Source: Urechidicola croceus (GTDB lineage Bacteria; Bacteroidota; Bacteroidia; Flavobacteriales; Flavobacteriaceae). From it: DNA of 64,000 bases. Both the position numbers and the translations under genes were made by a program. The stretch is from contig NZ_CP017478.1 of assembly GCF_001761325.1 (NCBI RefSeq), positions 2,811,501-2,875,500 of the forward strand, read 5' to 3'. Shown one piece after another: positions 8,700 through 17,433 of the stretch (position 1 is the first letter of the stretch; each line of letters starts with the position of its first letter). The notes under the pieces were generated by a model. That model was not told where the DNA came from and searched no databases. It saw only the letters and a program-made list of their open reading frames with translations.

Positions 8700-10577
8700 T
8701 TATTTTACCCTTTTTACTAAATCCGTTCTATGAATTAATAATTCTCTGCCAATAGGCTTTTTATTTCTAAAAGTTTGTGTTCTTAAACTCAGGTTTCCAA
8801 TTGGAATCTGAAAAGGTTTAGTATATTTTTCTCCAAATTTAACAGGGTATGTGTTATCAATAGTATAATATATTTCTGTATTAGGAACCGAATTTTCAAG
8901 TTTACACATCAATTTATCACCATCTTTATAAATATTTATAATTGGATCTAACACTGCTTTTGATATATTGGTATTTTCAAGATCAAAACGATTAAAATGA
9001 TGTTCAGTTCTTGTAATAAAATTATCCCAATCCTTACTTTCTTTTGGGCTCCAAAAAGTTTCAGATAAAGCAAATGCTCTTGGGTAAGTCATGTAAAAAG
9101 CATATTGAATATTTGGAACAACTTCTGTCCATAAATTACCTTGACCTCCTAAAATATATTTTGGGTCAACTTCTTCAGGGATAGGCTCAAAACTATACGA
9201 TTTTTCAAGGCTTAAACTGGCATATATTTTATTTTCTACACTTGAATCTCCTTGTGTATAATCTAAATATGCATAGGTTGTTGGCGACATAACTACTTTG
9301 TGTCCCATTTTTGCTGCTTCAATTCCACCTTTCATACCTCTCCAACTCATTACAGCGGCACCATCAGCCAATCCACCTTCTAAGATTTCATCCCAACCAA
9401 TCATTTTTTTACCTTTACTACTAATTATTTTTTCAACTCTTTTGACAAAATAACTTTGAAGTTCATGACTGTCTTTAATGTTGTTTTTTAACATAAATTT
9501 TTGAACATCCGAATCTTCTTCCCAGTAACCATGATAAGCTTCATCTCCTCCCATATGAATATATTGTCCAGGAAAAAGTTCAGCAACTTCGGTAAACACT
9601 TTGTCTATAAACTCGTATACTTTTTCATCTATAGGATTGACAGTATTTTCAATAAGCATTTTAAATTTTCCATCACCATACCATTCTGAAAATTTTGAAC
9701 CTGGTGCTACATATTTAGGTTCTTTTTTTGTTGACAAATCAGGGTACGCAGCTAAAGCCGCCATACTATGTCCAGGAATATCAATTTCTGGAACAATTGT
9801 AATATTCCTATCTGCTGCATATTTTACTATATCTTTAATTTGTTCTTGTGTATAAAAACCACCATATGTTGCTTTTTCACCTTTTTTAGGTGGTGTTCTT
9901 TCTGTTCCAAAACGCCCATGTCTTTCAACTCTCCAAGCACCAATTTCAGTTAGTCTTGGTAATGATTTTATTTCAATTCTCCATCCTTGATCATCTGTTA
10001 AATGCCAATGAAATACATTTAGTTTATATTGAGACATTTTATCTAAGTAGGCTTTGACTTCTTCAACTGAAAAGAAATGACGACTCACGTCCAGCATTAA
10101 ACCTCTCCAAGCAAAACGTGGGTAGTCTACAATTTTATAACCTTGTATTTCAATTGCTTCTCCTTGTTTATTATTCAATGGAATTAATTGGCGAAGTGTT
10201 TGTAATCCATTAAAAATTCCTGAAGATTTATTGGCTGTTAGTTGAATCTTATCTTTAGTTACTTTTAATTCATAACCTTCTTCTCCTAATTCACTTTTTA
10301 GATTTTTAAAATAACTTAATTCGATAGAATTGTTTTTCTTCTTAGGTTTTTCAGATTGACTCAAAATAATTCCTTGAGTATTTAAAAATTCTAAAAATTG
10401 CTGTGAATAGGAATCAATTTGACTGTCATCAGTTGTATTAATCAAATTAGTATTACTATCAAGAATAAAATTTTCATTAATAATTTCCTGATTTACTGGA
10501 ATAGGAATTATTGAATTTTGAGCATTCATTTCATTTAATATCAAAGAAATAATTAAAGTTAATAGTAGTTTTTTCAT
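8700..10577 (-). CDS. beta-N-acetylhexosaminidase, GH20 family
   Basis: Exported glycoside hydrolase (625 residues) that removes terminal GlcNAc or GalNAc from chitin oligomers, peptidoglycan fragments or glycans. A signal peptide (to about residue 19) precedes a GH20b-type N-terminal domain (about 20-150) and the TIM-barrel catalytic domain. Asp345-Glu346 in HMGGDEAYHGYW form the substrate-assisted catalytic pair; FHWHLTDDQGWR near 189-200 is also typical. The C-terminal part (about 535-625, with EIYYTIDNTYP) resembles the chitobiase/FN3-like end domain. nagB lies 20 bases upstream on the same strand, so the two are probably cotranscribed. Confidence 0.95.
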   Translation of the reverse strand: MKKLLLTLIISLILNEMNAQNSIIPIPVNQEIINENFILDSNTNLINTTDDSQIDSYSQQFLEFLNTQGIILSQSEKPKKKNNSIELSYFKNLKSELGEEGYELKVTKDKIQLTANKSSGIFNGLQTLRQLIPLNNKQGEAIEIQGYKIVDYPRFAWRGLMLDVSRHFFSVEEVKAYLDKMSQYKLNVFHWHLTDDQGWRIEIKSLPRLTEIGAWRVERHGRFGTERTPPKKGEKATYGGFYTQEQIKDIVKYAADRNITIVPEIDIPGHSMAALAAYPDLSTKKEPKYVAPGSKFSEWYGDGKFKMLIENTVNPIDEKVYEFIDKVFTEVAELFPGQYIHMGGDEAYHGYWEEDSDVQKFMLKNNIKDSHELQSYFVKRVEKIISSKGKKMIGWDEILEGGLADGAAVMSWRGMKGGIEAAKMGHKVVMSPTTYAYLDYTQGDSSVENKIYASLSLEKSYSFEPIPEEVDPKYILGGQGNLWTEVVPNIQYAFYMTYPRAFALSETFWSPKESKDWDNFITRTEHHFNRFDLENTNISKAVLDPIINIYKDGDKLMCKLENSVPNTEIYYTIDNTYPVKFGEKYTKPFQIPIGNLSLRTQTFRNKKPIGRELLIHRTDLVKRVK

Positions 10578-10597
10578 CTTAGTTAATTTGTGATAAG

Positions 10598-12511
10598 TTA
10601 ATAATGATATCTTTTAAATGCTTCTAAAGCTGCGTAATCTGCTAATCCTAATTTATGATATTTACGAGCGGTTTCATTGTTTCTTTCTTCTGCTCTTACC
10701 CAAAATTCACGAGTATCATTTCCTTGAAACATCACACCATCTTTTTGTGATTGATGAAAGAAAATAGCTTTTCTTTTTTTCAAAACTTGATCAGGGCTTA
10801 GTGGAACAGCCATTTCTATTTGATGAATATCCCATTCGTGCCAAGCACCTCTATACAACCAAACCCAACAATCATCCATATAATTTTCGTGTTTTAATTC
10901 TTTGAGTGCTGCAAAAATGATATCTAGACAAACTTTATGGGTTCCATGAGGATCGGCTAAATCTCCTGCTGCATAAATTTGATGCGGTTTAATTTTAGAA
11001 ATTAACTTAGAGACAATATCAATATCAATTTGTCCCATAGGATTTTTCTTTATCGTTCCTGTTTCATAAAAGGGAAGATTTAAAAAGTGAATATTTTCAT
11101 CAGGTACTTTAAGAAATCGGGTTGCTCCCATCGATTCTTTTCTTCTGATTATTGCTTTAAGATTTCTTACTTCTAAAGCATCTTCAATATCTCCTTTTTT
11201 TGAAGTTATTTTATGAATCAACGAATCAATTTCACCATCTTTAGGACTTAATTCTTTTATAACTTCGGCATATTTTAAGGCTTCGTAATCTGAAACAGCA
11301 ATACTTCCAGAGGTTTGATATGCAACATGAACTTCATGACCTTGTTCTACTAATCTGTCAAAAGTTCCTCCCATAGAAATTACATCATCATCTGGATGTG
11401 GGCTAAAAATAATAACCCTTTTTTTATTTGGTGTTGATCTTTCTGGTCTTTTAGATTCATCAGCATTAGGTTTTCCTCCAGGCCAGCCAGTAATTGTATG
11501 TTGTAATTTATTAAACATTTTAATATTTAAGTCATATGCTGATCCTTCTTGAACTAATAAACTTGACATTCCATTATTATTGTAGTCTTCATCAGTAAGT
11601 TTAAGAATAGACTTATTTGTAATATCACAAAGCCAAATAATTGCTTTACTTTCTAATTCGTTATTCCACAAACATGGCCCAACGAGCCAAGGCGTCTTAA
11701 TTCTTGTGAGCTCTTGAGATGATTCATCATCTAAAATGAAAGTTGTATTAGAATGTTCTTGAAGGTACGTTGCTGGAACTTCAGAAGTAATCTCACCCTC
11801 AATAGTCTTCTTTATGATAGAAGCTTTATTATATCCCCAAGCAAGTAAAACAATTCTTTTGGCTTTTTTTACTGTACCAATTCCCATTGTAATTGCCTTT
11901 TTAGGTACATTATCAATACCTAAAAAAGATTGTGCCGCATCAATTCGTGTAATATGATCTAGAGTTATACTTCTTGTTCCAGAATTATAATGAGATCCTG
12001 GTTCATTGAATCCAATATGACCAGTTCTACCAATTCCTAAAAGTTGAAAATCTAATCCTCCAAACTCTTTAATTTTTAAATCATAATCAATACAGTATTG
12101 ATGTAGTTCTTCAAGAGGTACTGTTCCGCTTGGTATATGAATATTTGCAGGATTAATATCAATATGATCAAATAAATGTTGATGCATAAAATAGTAATAA
12201 CTATGAACACTATTTTTATTCATAGGATAATACTCATCCAAATTAAATGTGATGACATTTGAAAAACTGAGTCCTTCTTCTTTATGCATTCTAACCAATT
12301 CTTCATATACTTTAATAGGTGAAGATCCGGTAGCTAATCCTAAAACACAATTTTTATTTTCAGACTGTTTTTTCTTAATTAGTGTAGCAATTTCTTCAGC
12401 AACACTTAATGATCCGCTTTTGGAATCAGAAAAAATTATGTTATGAATTTTTTCAAAACGAGTTTCTTCAAATTGTCCTGCAGGTTTATGCTTAATATTA
12501 GTTGTTGTCAT
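10598..12511 (-). CDS. nagB: glucosamine-6-phosphate deaminase fused to a PIG-L/LmbE deacetylase domain
   Basis: A cytoplasmic protein of 637 residues. Residues about 20-300 are a NagB deaminase that converts glucosamine-6-phosphate to fructose-6-phosphate and ammonia. Visible motifs are LGLATGSSP (57-65), NLDEYYPM (Asp92) and GRTGHIGFNEPG (His165, Glu170). Residues about 360-600 are a PIG-L/LmbE domain with the zinc motif SPHPDDD (His372, Asp374-Asp375) and a later DPHGTH. PIG-L enzymes deacetylate GlcNAc-containing substrates, so one chain could carry out two steps of amino-sugar breakdown; I see no separate nagA here. The two-domain form is, as I recall, widespread in Bacteroidota. Confidence 0.93.
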   Translation of the reverse strand: MTTTNIKHKPAGQFEETRFEKIHNIIFSDSKSGSLSVAEEIATLIKKKQSENKNCVLGLATGSSPIKVYEELVRMHKEEGLSFSNVITFNLDEYYPMNKNSVHSYYYFMHQHLFDHIDINPANIHIPSGTVPLEELHQYCIDYDLKIKEFGGLDFQLLGIGRTGHIGFNEPGSHYNSGTRSITLDHITRIDAAQSFLGIDNVPKKAITMGIGTVKKAKRIVLLAWGYNKASIIKKTIEGEITSEVPATYLQEHSNTTFILDDESSQELTRIKTPWLVGPCLWNNELESKAIIWLCDITNKSILKLTDEDYNNNGMSSLLVQEGSAYDLNIKMFNKLQHTITGWPGGKPNADESKRPERSTPNKKRVIIFSPHPDDDVISMGGTFDRLVEQGHEVHVAYQTSGSIAVSDYEALKYAEVIKELSPKDGEIDSLIHKITSKKGDIEDALEVRNLKAIIRRKESMGATRFLKVPDENIHFLNLPFYETGTIKKNPMGQIDIDIVSKLISKIKPHQIYAAGDLADPHGTHKVCLDIIFAALKELKHENYMDDCWVWLYRGAWHEWDIHQIEMAVPLSPDQVLKKRKAIFFHQSQKDGVMFQGNDTREFWVRAEERNNETARKYHKLGLADYAALEAFKRYHY

Positions 12512-12586
12512 AATTGAATATCAAATAAGTTAATTAATAGGATAAATTTATTGTAGTATTAATAAAAAATGAAATTAAATCTCCCA

Positions 12587-12615
12587 ACGACATTAAAAAG
12601 CCAACAGACGACATT
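12587..12615. promoter_or_regulatory. two direct repeats spaced 21 bp, candidate LytTR operator
   Basis: ACGACATT occurs at 12587-12594 and again at 12608-12615, with starts exactly 21 bp apart, in the 186-bp divergent region between nagB and the LytTR regulator gene. The surrounding bases are also similar (CCAAC before each). LytTR-domain proteins typically bind two direct repeats separated by two helical turns. Binding by the adjacent regulator is inference. Confidence 0.5.
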
Positions 12616-12697
12616 TTTTGAAACTGAATTGAATTGAAGTTGAGTAAAATTTTGTTATCCCAAAAAAAACCTATAATTTTTCAGAAAATATTAACTA

Positions 12698-13405
12698 GTG
12701 CAAATCAAGTGTGTAATTATTGATGGTGTTTCTCAAGATGTTGAAATCTTGAAAAATTATTTGAAGGAATTTCAAAACTTTGAATTAGTTGCAGTATTTG
12801 ATTCCCCTTTAAGTGCATTACCTCTTATCGAAAGCAATGAAATTGATGTCATTTTTCTAGATATTAATATGTCGCAGATGAACGGTTTAGAATTTCTCAA
12901 AAGTCTCACTACTAGAAATCATGTTGTAGTTACAACTGCTTATAGAGATTATGCTGTTGATTGTTTTGATCTTGATGTCTCAGATTATTTAATTAAACCG
13001 ATTCCATTAAGTCGCTTTTTAAAATCAATCAATAAGCTTACAAATAGAATTAGTTTAGAAAGTTCAAACCAATTTAGACAAACTATTAATGAAGATCCTT
13101 TTATATTCTTAAAGGTTGATAAGAAATTGGTCAAAATAAAATATGAAGACATACTATATATTGAAAGTGTGAAAGAATATATAAACGTAATCACTATTAA
13201 CGGAAATTTTTTAGTCCATAAATCAATGACAAGTATTTCTGAAGAATTACCAACTGATAATTTTTTGAGAATTCATCGTTCATTTTTAGTTTCAAAAAGT
13301 AAAATTACAGCTATAGAAGGAAACACCGTTGAAGTAAATAAAAGAAGAATTCCTATTGGAAGAAACTATCTTCAGTTTGCTAAACAGCAAATATTACATC
13401 AGTAA
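12698..13405 (+). CDS. LytTR-family response regulator
   Basis: A protein of 235 residues with an N-terminal CheY-like receiver (about 1-120) and a C-terminal LytTR DNA-binding domain (about 130-235, with ILYIESVKEYINV and FLRIHRSFLVSKSKI). The start is a GTG. In the receiver, Asp55 (phosphoacceptor, VIFLDINM), Thr79 and Lys100 are present, but the acidic pocket that is normally Asp-Asp or Asp-Glu reads Asp9-Gly10, so metal binding and phosphorylation may be altered. No sensor kinase gene is adjacent. It is divergent from nagB and is followed after 21 bases by the NagX-like gene, which suggests control of amino-sugar genes. Confidence 0.92.
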   Translation: MQIKCVIIDGVSQDVEILKNYLKEFQNFELVAVFDSPLSALPLIESNEIDVIFLDINMSQMNGLEFLKSLTTRNHVVVTTAYRDYAVDCFDLDVSDYLIKPIPLSRFLKSINKLTNRISLESSNQFRQTINEDPFIFLKVDKKLVKIKYEDILYIESVKEYINVITINGNFLVHKSMTSISEELPTDNFLRIHRSFLVSKSKITAIEGNTVEVNKRRIPIGRNYLQFAKQQILHQ

Positions 13406-13426
13406 AGTTAATTTAAATAACAAATT

Positions 13427-14527
13427 ATGACTAAAAGATTAGTAGCCTTAGATGTTTTAAGAGGTTTGACTATTGCATTAATGATTCTTGTTAATAATCC
13501 TGGTAGTTGGAGTTTTGTGTATCCTCCTTTAAGACATTCAGAGTGGAATGGTTGTACACCAACTGATTTAGTTTTTCCGTTTTTTCTATTTATAGTTGGA
13601 GTTTCAATGTGGTACTCGCTAAAAAAGTATGGTACTGGGTTGACCAAAAATGGACTCTTGAAAGTTTTAAAAAGATTTGTTGTCATTTTTATTTTAGGAT
13701 TATTTTTAAATGCCTTTCCAAATTTTGAGTTTGAAAACCTTAGAATTTATGGAGTTTTACAGCGAATAGCTATAGCTTATGCTATTGGAGCAATACTATG
13801 TATGCTGTTTAATTATAAACAATTATTAGTTGTTTTCGGAGTTTTATTACTAGGATATTGGGTGCTAATTCATTTTGGAGGTACTGCAGACCCTTATAGT
13901 CTTTCTTCTAATATTGTGAGACGAGTAGATTTATTGCTTTTTGGTGAAAATCATATTTATGGAGGATATGGAATAGCATTTGATCCAGAAGGGTTATTAT
14001 CTTCAATCCCTTCAGTTGGAACTGTTTTGGTTGGTTATTTTACTGGAAGATGGATTGAAAAGTCAAAAACTGTTAAGATTGCAATTAAAAAATTACTTAT
14101 TTATGGAATTATAGGGATTGTTTTAGGATTATTATGGAATACAGTTTTCCCAATCAACAAACCTATTTGGTCTAGTTCTTATGTGCTATATACAGGTGGA
14201 TTGGCAATGTTGTTTTTAGCACTTTTACTTTGGATTATTGATGTTAAAGGATTAAAAACGTGGGCACAACCTTTTATTCATTATGGTATGAATCCTTTGT
14301 TTATATATGTTTTTTCAGGTTTGTATATTTCAGCGATTGCTGGTTTGGTAAAGATTACAACATCTAGTGGCGAACAAATTTCAGGATATACATATTTATA
14401 CAAAGAGATTTTTACACCAGTTTTTGGTAATATGAACGGTTCATTATTTTTTGCACTATTTCATGTGATTTTATTTTGGATAGTTGCATTTATACTATAT
14501 AAAAGAAAAATATTTATCAAAATTTAA
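13427..14527 (+). CDS. NagX-like membrane acyltransferase (DUF5009 / HGSNAT-type)
   Basis: A polytopic inner-membrane protein of 366 residues with about ten hydrophobic helices. It opens with RLVALDVLRGLTIALMILVN and has the early loop histidine in PLRHSEWNGCTPTDLVFPFFLFIVG; both mark the family that includes bacterial NagX and human heparan-alpha-glucosaminide N-acetyltransferase. The human enzyme acetylates terminal glucosamine across a membrane. NagX-type genes commonly accompany chitin or GlcNAc catabolism, which fits the hexosaminidase and NagB nearby. Activity on glucosamine is inferred from family and context. Confidence 0.85.
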   Translation: MTKRLVALDVLRGLTIALMILVNNPGSWSFVYPPLRHSEWNGCTPTDLVFPFFLFIVGVSMWYSLKKYGTGLTKNGLLKVLKRFVVIFILGLFLNAFPNFEFENLRIYGVLQRIAIAYAIGAILCMLFNYKQLLVVFGVLLLGYWVLIHFGGTADPYSLSSNIVRRVDLLLFGENHIYGGYGIAFDPEGLLSSIPSVGTVLVGYFTGRWIEKSKTVKIAIKKLLIYGIIGIVLGLLWNTVFPINKPIWSSSYVLYTGGLAMLFLALLLWIIDVKGLKTWAQPFIHYGMNPLFIYVFSGLYISAIAGLVKITTSSGEQISGYTYLYKEIFTPVFGNMNGSLFFALFHVILFWIVAFILYKRKIFIKI

Positions 14528-14548
14528 ATTGTCGTTTTTGTATATAAA

Positions 14549-14575
14549 AAAAGCCTCGATTTTATCGAGGCTTTT
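14549..14575. terminator. bidirectional terminator between the NagX-like gene and tsf
   Basis: A 12-bp perfect stem (AAAAGCCTCGAT / ATCGAGGCTTTT) with a TTT loop, ending in T runs on both strands. It lies between convergent genes and can serve both. Confidence 0.9.
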
Positions 14576-14596
14576 AATTTTATATAAAGAATAAAA

Positions 14597-15562
14597 TTAT
14601 CCTAAAGTAATTCTTTTAAAGTCAGTAACTTCAACATCACCATAAGTTTTGATGTAGTCAGCAACGCTCTTTTTATCATCTTTAATAAATACTTGATCCA
14701 ATAAACATTGTTCTTGGTCTAAAGTAGTATTGTCAGAAATAAAACGCTCTAATTTACCTGGTAAAATTCTATCCCAAATTTTTTCAGGTTTCCCTTCAGC
14801 TTTTAATTCTGCTTTAGCATCTTCTTCAGCCTTAGCTAAAACATCTTCAGTCAATTGAGCCATAGAAATATATTGAGGAATATTTTTCAATGTTTTTCCT
14901 AATCTTCCTAATTCTATATTTTCTTTTTCGATAACTGCGATTCTTGCTTCTAATTCAGAAGCAATAAAAGCAGGATCAAAGTCTTTGTAGGATAAAGTTG
15001 TTGCTCCCATTGAAGCAGCTTGCATAGCTAAATCTTTAGCAAGAACATCAGCCTTGTCAACAGCAGCCGATAAACCAACTAATGCAGCAATTTTATTAAT
15101 GTGAACATATGAACCAACATAAGCAGCCTCAACTCTTTCAAAAGAAGTGATATCTAATTTTTCACCAATTACTCCAGTTTGTTCAACTAATTTTTCAGCA
15201 ACCGTCATACCACCAAAATCAGCAGCCAAGAAAGATTCTTTGTCTGCATAATTCAATGCGATATCAGCAAATTGTCCAGCTAAAGCAATGAATTTATCAT
15301 TTTTACCAACAAAATCAGTTTCACAAGCTAATACTATAGCAACACCAGCGGTGTTATCATCATTAATTTTAGCAATTGCAACACCTTCAGTTGATTCTCT
15401 ATCAGCTCTTTTAGCAGCAATTTTTTGACCTTTTTTACGTAAAATTTCAATAGCAGAATCAAAGTTTCCTTCAGCTTCAACTAAAGCTTTTTTACAGTCC
15501 ATCATACCAGCACCAGTAGTTTCACGTAATTTTTTTACATCTGCAGCAGTAATATTTGCCAT
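14597..15562 (-). CDS. tsf: elongation factor Ts
   Basis: Guanine-nucleotide exchange factor for EF-Tu, 321 residues. The N-terminal UBA-like domain is clear (ITAADVKKLRETTGAGMMDCKKAL), followed by the core signature VALACETDFV-like stretch (VIVLACETDFVGKND) near residue 92. The C-terminal part contains LDQEQCLLDQVFIKD. It is downstream of rpsB, as in most bacteria, but the 83-base gap holds a strong hairpin. Confidence 0.97.
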   Translation of the reverse strand: MANITAADVKKLRETTGAGMMDCKKALVEAEGNFDSAIEILRKKGQKIAAKRADRESTEGVAIAKINDDNTAGVAIVLACETDFVGKNDKFIALAGQFADIALNYADKESFLAADFGGMTVAEKLVEQTGVIGEKLDITSFERVEAAYVGSYVHINKIAALVGLSAAVDKADVLAKDLAMQAASMGATTLSYKDFDPAFIASELEARIAVIEKENIELGRLGKTLKNIPQYISMAQLTEDVLAKAEEDAKAELKAEGKPEKIWDRILPGKLERFISDNTTLDQEQCLLDQVFIKDDKKSVADYIKTYGDVEVTDFKRITLG

Positions 15563-15586
15563 TTCTTATATAATTTTTAGAATTTA

Positions 15587-15623
15587 TTACTCACAAAAAT
15601 AGAAACTTAATTTTTGTGAGTAA
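15587..15623 (-). promoter_or_regulatory. hairpin in the rpsB-tsf intergenic region
   Basis: Perfect 14-bp inverted repeat TTACTCACAAAAAT / ATTTTTGTGAGTAA with a 9-base loop, between the rpsB stop and the tsf start. No T run follows the stem on the minus strand, so it is not a classic terminator. It may stabilise the rpsB mRNA end or reduce read-through into tsf. Confidence 0.6.
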
Positions 15624-15645
15624 TTTATTCAATGTTATTAATTAA

Positions 15646-16383
15646 TTATGCTTTAGCTTCTTTTTCTTTAGAAGCAACTTCTTTTTCTTTACTAGCTTTT
15701 CTTGTAGTTAATCCTTCAGCGATAGATTCAGAAACAACAGACAAAACTTTGTCAATTGATTTTGAAGCATCATCGTTAGCAGGTATTACAAAGTCAACAA
15801 CTTTAGGATCAGAGTTTGTATCAACCATTGCAAAGATTGGAATGTTTAATTTTTGAGCTTCAGCAACAGCAATGTGTTCCTTTTTTACATCAACAATAAA
15901 CAATGCTCCAGGCAAACGAGTCATATCAGAAATAGAACCTAAGTTTTTTTCTAATTTTTCACGTTGACGGTTGATTTGTAATTTTTCTCTTTTAGAAAGT
16001 GCATCAAAAGATCCATCTTGCTTCATTCTATCAATTTGAGCCATCTTTTTAACAGCTTTTCTGATAGTTACAAAGTTAGTTAACATTCCTCCAGGCCATC
16101 TTTCAGTAATGTAAGGCATGTTTACACTTGCTGCCTTTTCAGCAACGATATCTTTTGCTTGCTTTTTAGTAGCTACAAAAAGGATTTTTCTTCCAGATGC
16201 AGCAATTTTATTTAAAGCTTTAGATGCTTCTTCTAATTTCGCAGCAGACTTGTAAAGGTCAATAATATGAACTCCATTACGCTCAGTATAAATATACGGA
16301 GCCATGTTTGGATTCCATTTTCTAGTCAAGTGTCCGAAGTGTACACCTGCGTCTAATAATTCTTTAATTTCGATGTTTGCCAT
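15646..16383 (-). CDS. rpsB: 30S ribosomal protein S2
   Basis: The protein has 245 residues. S2 signatures are present: ELLDAGVHFGHLTRKWNPNM at the N-terminus and MVDTNSDPKVVDFVIPANDDA near residue 190. The C-terminal tail (ASKEKE repeated twice) comes from a short tandem duplication in the DNA at about 15650-15690 and is probably unstructured. A long hairpin leader separates it from rpsI. S2 often represses its own operon in other bacteria. Confidence 0.97.
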   Translation of the reverse strand: MANIEIKELLDAGVHFGHLTRKWNPNMAPYIYTERNGVHIIDLYKSAAKLEEASKALNKIAASGRKILFVATKKQAKDIVAEKAASVNMPYITERWPGGMLTNFVTIRKAVKKMAQIDRMKQDGSFDALSKREKLQINRQREKLEKNLGSISDMTRLPGALFIVDVKKEHIAVAEAQKLNIPIFAMVDTNSDPKVVDFVIPANDDASKSIDKVLSVVSESIAEGLTTRKASKEKEVASKEKEAKA

Positions 16384-16410
16384 TTTATTTTTAGTTTACT
16401 TTCGTTGTGA

Positions 16411-16459
16411 TAGCAATAATTAAGTAGCGTTTTTTTCGGTCTTAATTATTTAGATGCTA
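16411..16459 (-). promoter_or_regulatory. rpsB leader hairpin
   Basis: In the 150-base gap between rpsI and rpsB the sequence AATAATTAAG (16415-16424) pairs perfectly with CTTAATTATT (16441-16450). An outer TAGC / GCTA pair extends the stem across an internal bulge (TAGAT). The loop is about 16 bases. This would form just ahead of rpsB on the minus strand and is a candidate autoregulatory leader; the function is inferred. Confidence 0.55.
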
Positions 16460-16533
16460 AACTTTAACAACATTTAATTATTATTTTATATGAATATCTC
16501 AAAGTTAAACTTGAGAAAACAATTCTGTATATA

Positions 16534-16920
16534 TTAACGCTTAGAGAATTGGAATTTCTTACGAGCTTTCTTCTGACCAAATTTCTTGCGTTCAACCATT
16601 CTTGGGTCTCTAGTAAGTAATCCTTCTGGTTTTAAGATTGAGCGATTCTCAGCATCAAGTTCACATAATGCTCTTGATATTGCTAAACGAATAGCTTCTG
16701 CTTGTCCAGTTACACCACCACCAAATACATTTACTTTGATGTCAAATTTTCCAACATTGTCAGTTAATGCTAAAGGTTGATTTACTTTATATTGTAAAGT
16801 TCCAGTTGTGAAATAGTTGTTTAACTCTCTTTTGTTAACAGTAATATTTCCTGTTCCTTCTGAAAGATAGATACGAGCTACAGCCGTTTTTCTTCTTCCT
16901 ATTTTATGTATGATTTCCAT
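16534..16920 (-). CDS. rpsI: 30S ribosomal protein S9
   Basis: The protein has 128 residues, the normal length. It shows the S9 signatures [12 protein letters not shown] near the start, [19 protein letters not shown] in the middle and the basic C-terminus [17 protein letters not shown] that reaches the decoding centre. It follows rplM with a two-base gap. Confidence 0.98.
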   Translation of the reverse strand: MEIIHKIGRRKTAVARIYLSEGTGNITVNKRELNNYFTTGTLQYKVNQPLALTDNVGKFDIKVNVFGGGVTGQAEAIRLAISRALCELDAENRSILKPEGLLTRDPRMVERKKFGQKKARKKFQFSKR

Positions 16921-16922
16921 GA

Positions 16923-17378
16923 TTATCTAAGATCGTTAAGGTTAAATGTTTTTGGTTGTTGAGCATCTTGACTGTGCTCTGCACCAGCATATACATATAA
17001 ATTTCTGTACAATGCGCTACCTAATTTGTTTTTAGGTAACATTCCTTTTACTGCTTTTTCAACAAGACGTGCTGGATCTTTTCCAAACATTTCGATTGCA
17101 GTAAGTGATCTTTGACCTCCTGGATAACCTGTGTGACGGATATAAGATTTATCAGTCCATTTTTTTCCAGATAATTGAATTTTGTCAGCGTTTATTACGA
17201 TAACGTTGTCACCACAATCCACGTGAGGAGTGTAGTTTGGTTTGTACTTACCTCTAATTAGCATAGCTACTTTTGAAGCAAAACGACCCAATGTTTGTCC
17301 GTCCGCATCAACAACTAACCACTCTTTTTTAGCAGTAGCTTTGTTTGCCGATACTGTTTTGTAACTTAATGTGTTCAT
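16923..17378 (-). CDS. rplM: 50S ribosomal protein L13
   Basis: The protein has 151 residues. L13 motifs seen are [19 protein letters not shown], the GDNVIVINA core and the [13 protein letters not shown] end typical of Bacteroidota. It is the first gene of the rplM-rpsI-rpsB-tsf run and has a very good promoter and a short structured leader upstream. Confidence 0.98.
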   Translation of the reverse strand: MNTLSYKTVSANKATAKKEWLVVDADGQTLGRFASKVAMLIRGKYKPNYTPHVDCGDNVIVINADKIQLSGKKWTDKSYIRHTGYPGGQRSLTAIEMFGKDPARLVEKAVKGMLPKNKLGSALYRNLYVYAGAEHSQDAQQPKTFNLNDLR

Positions 17379-17412
17379 ACACTTTAGTTTTTGTATTATT
17401 AATAAATTGTTT

Positions 17413-17430
17413 TATCCCTCTAAAAAGGGA
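17413..17430 (-). promoter_or_regulatory. small hairpin at the start of the rplM leader
   Basis: A short stem (TCCCT / AGGGA, six-base loop) lies at the predicted 5' end of the rplM transcript, about 40 bases before the ATG. L13 leaders have been proposed in Bacteroidia from comparative genomics; whether this matches that model I cannot test. Confidence 0.3.
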
Positions 17431-17433
17431 GTG

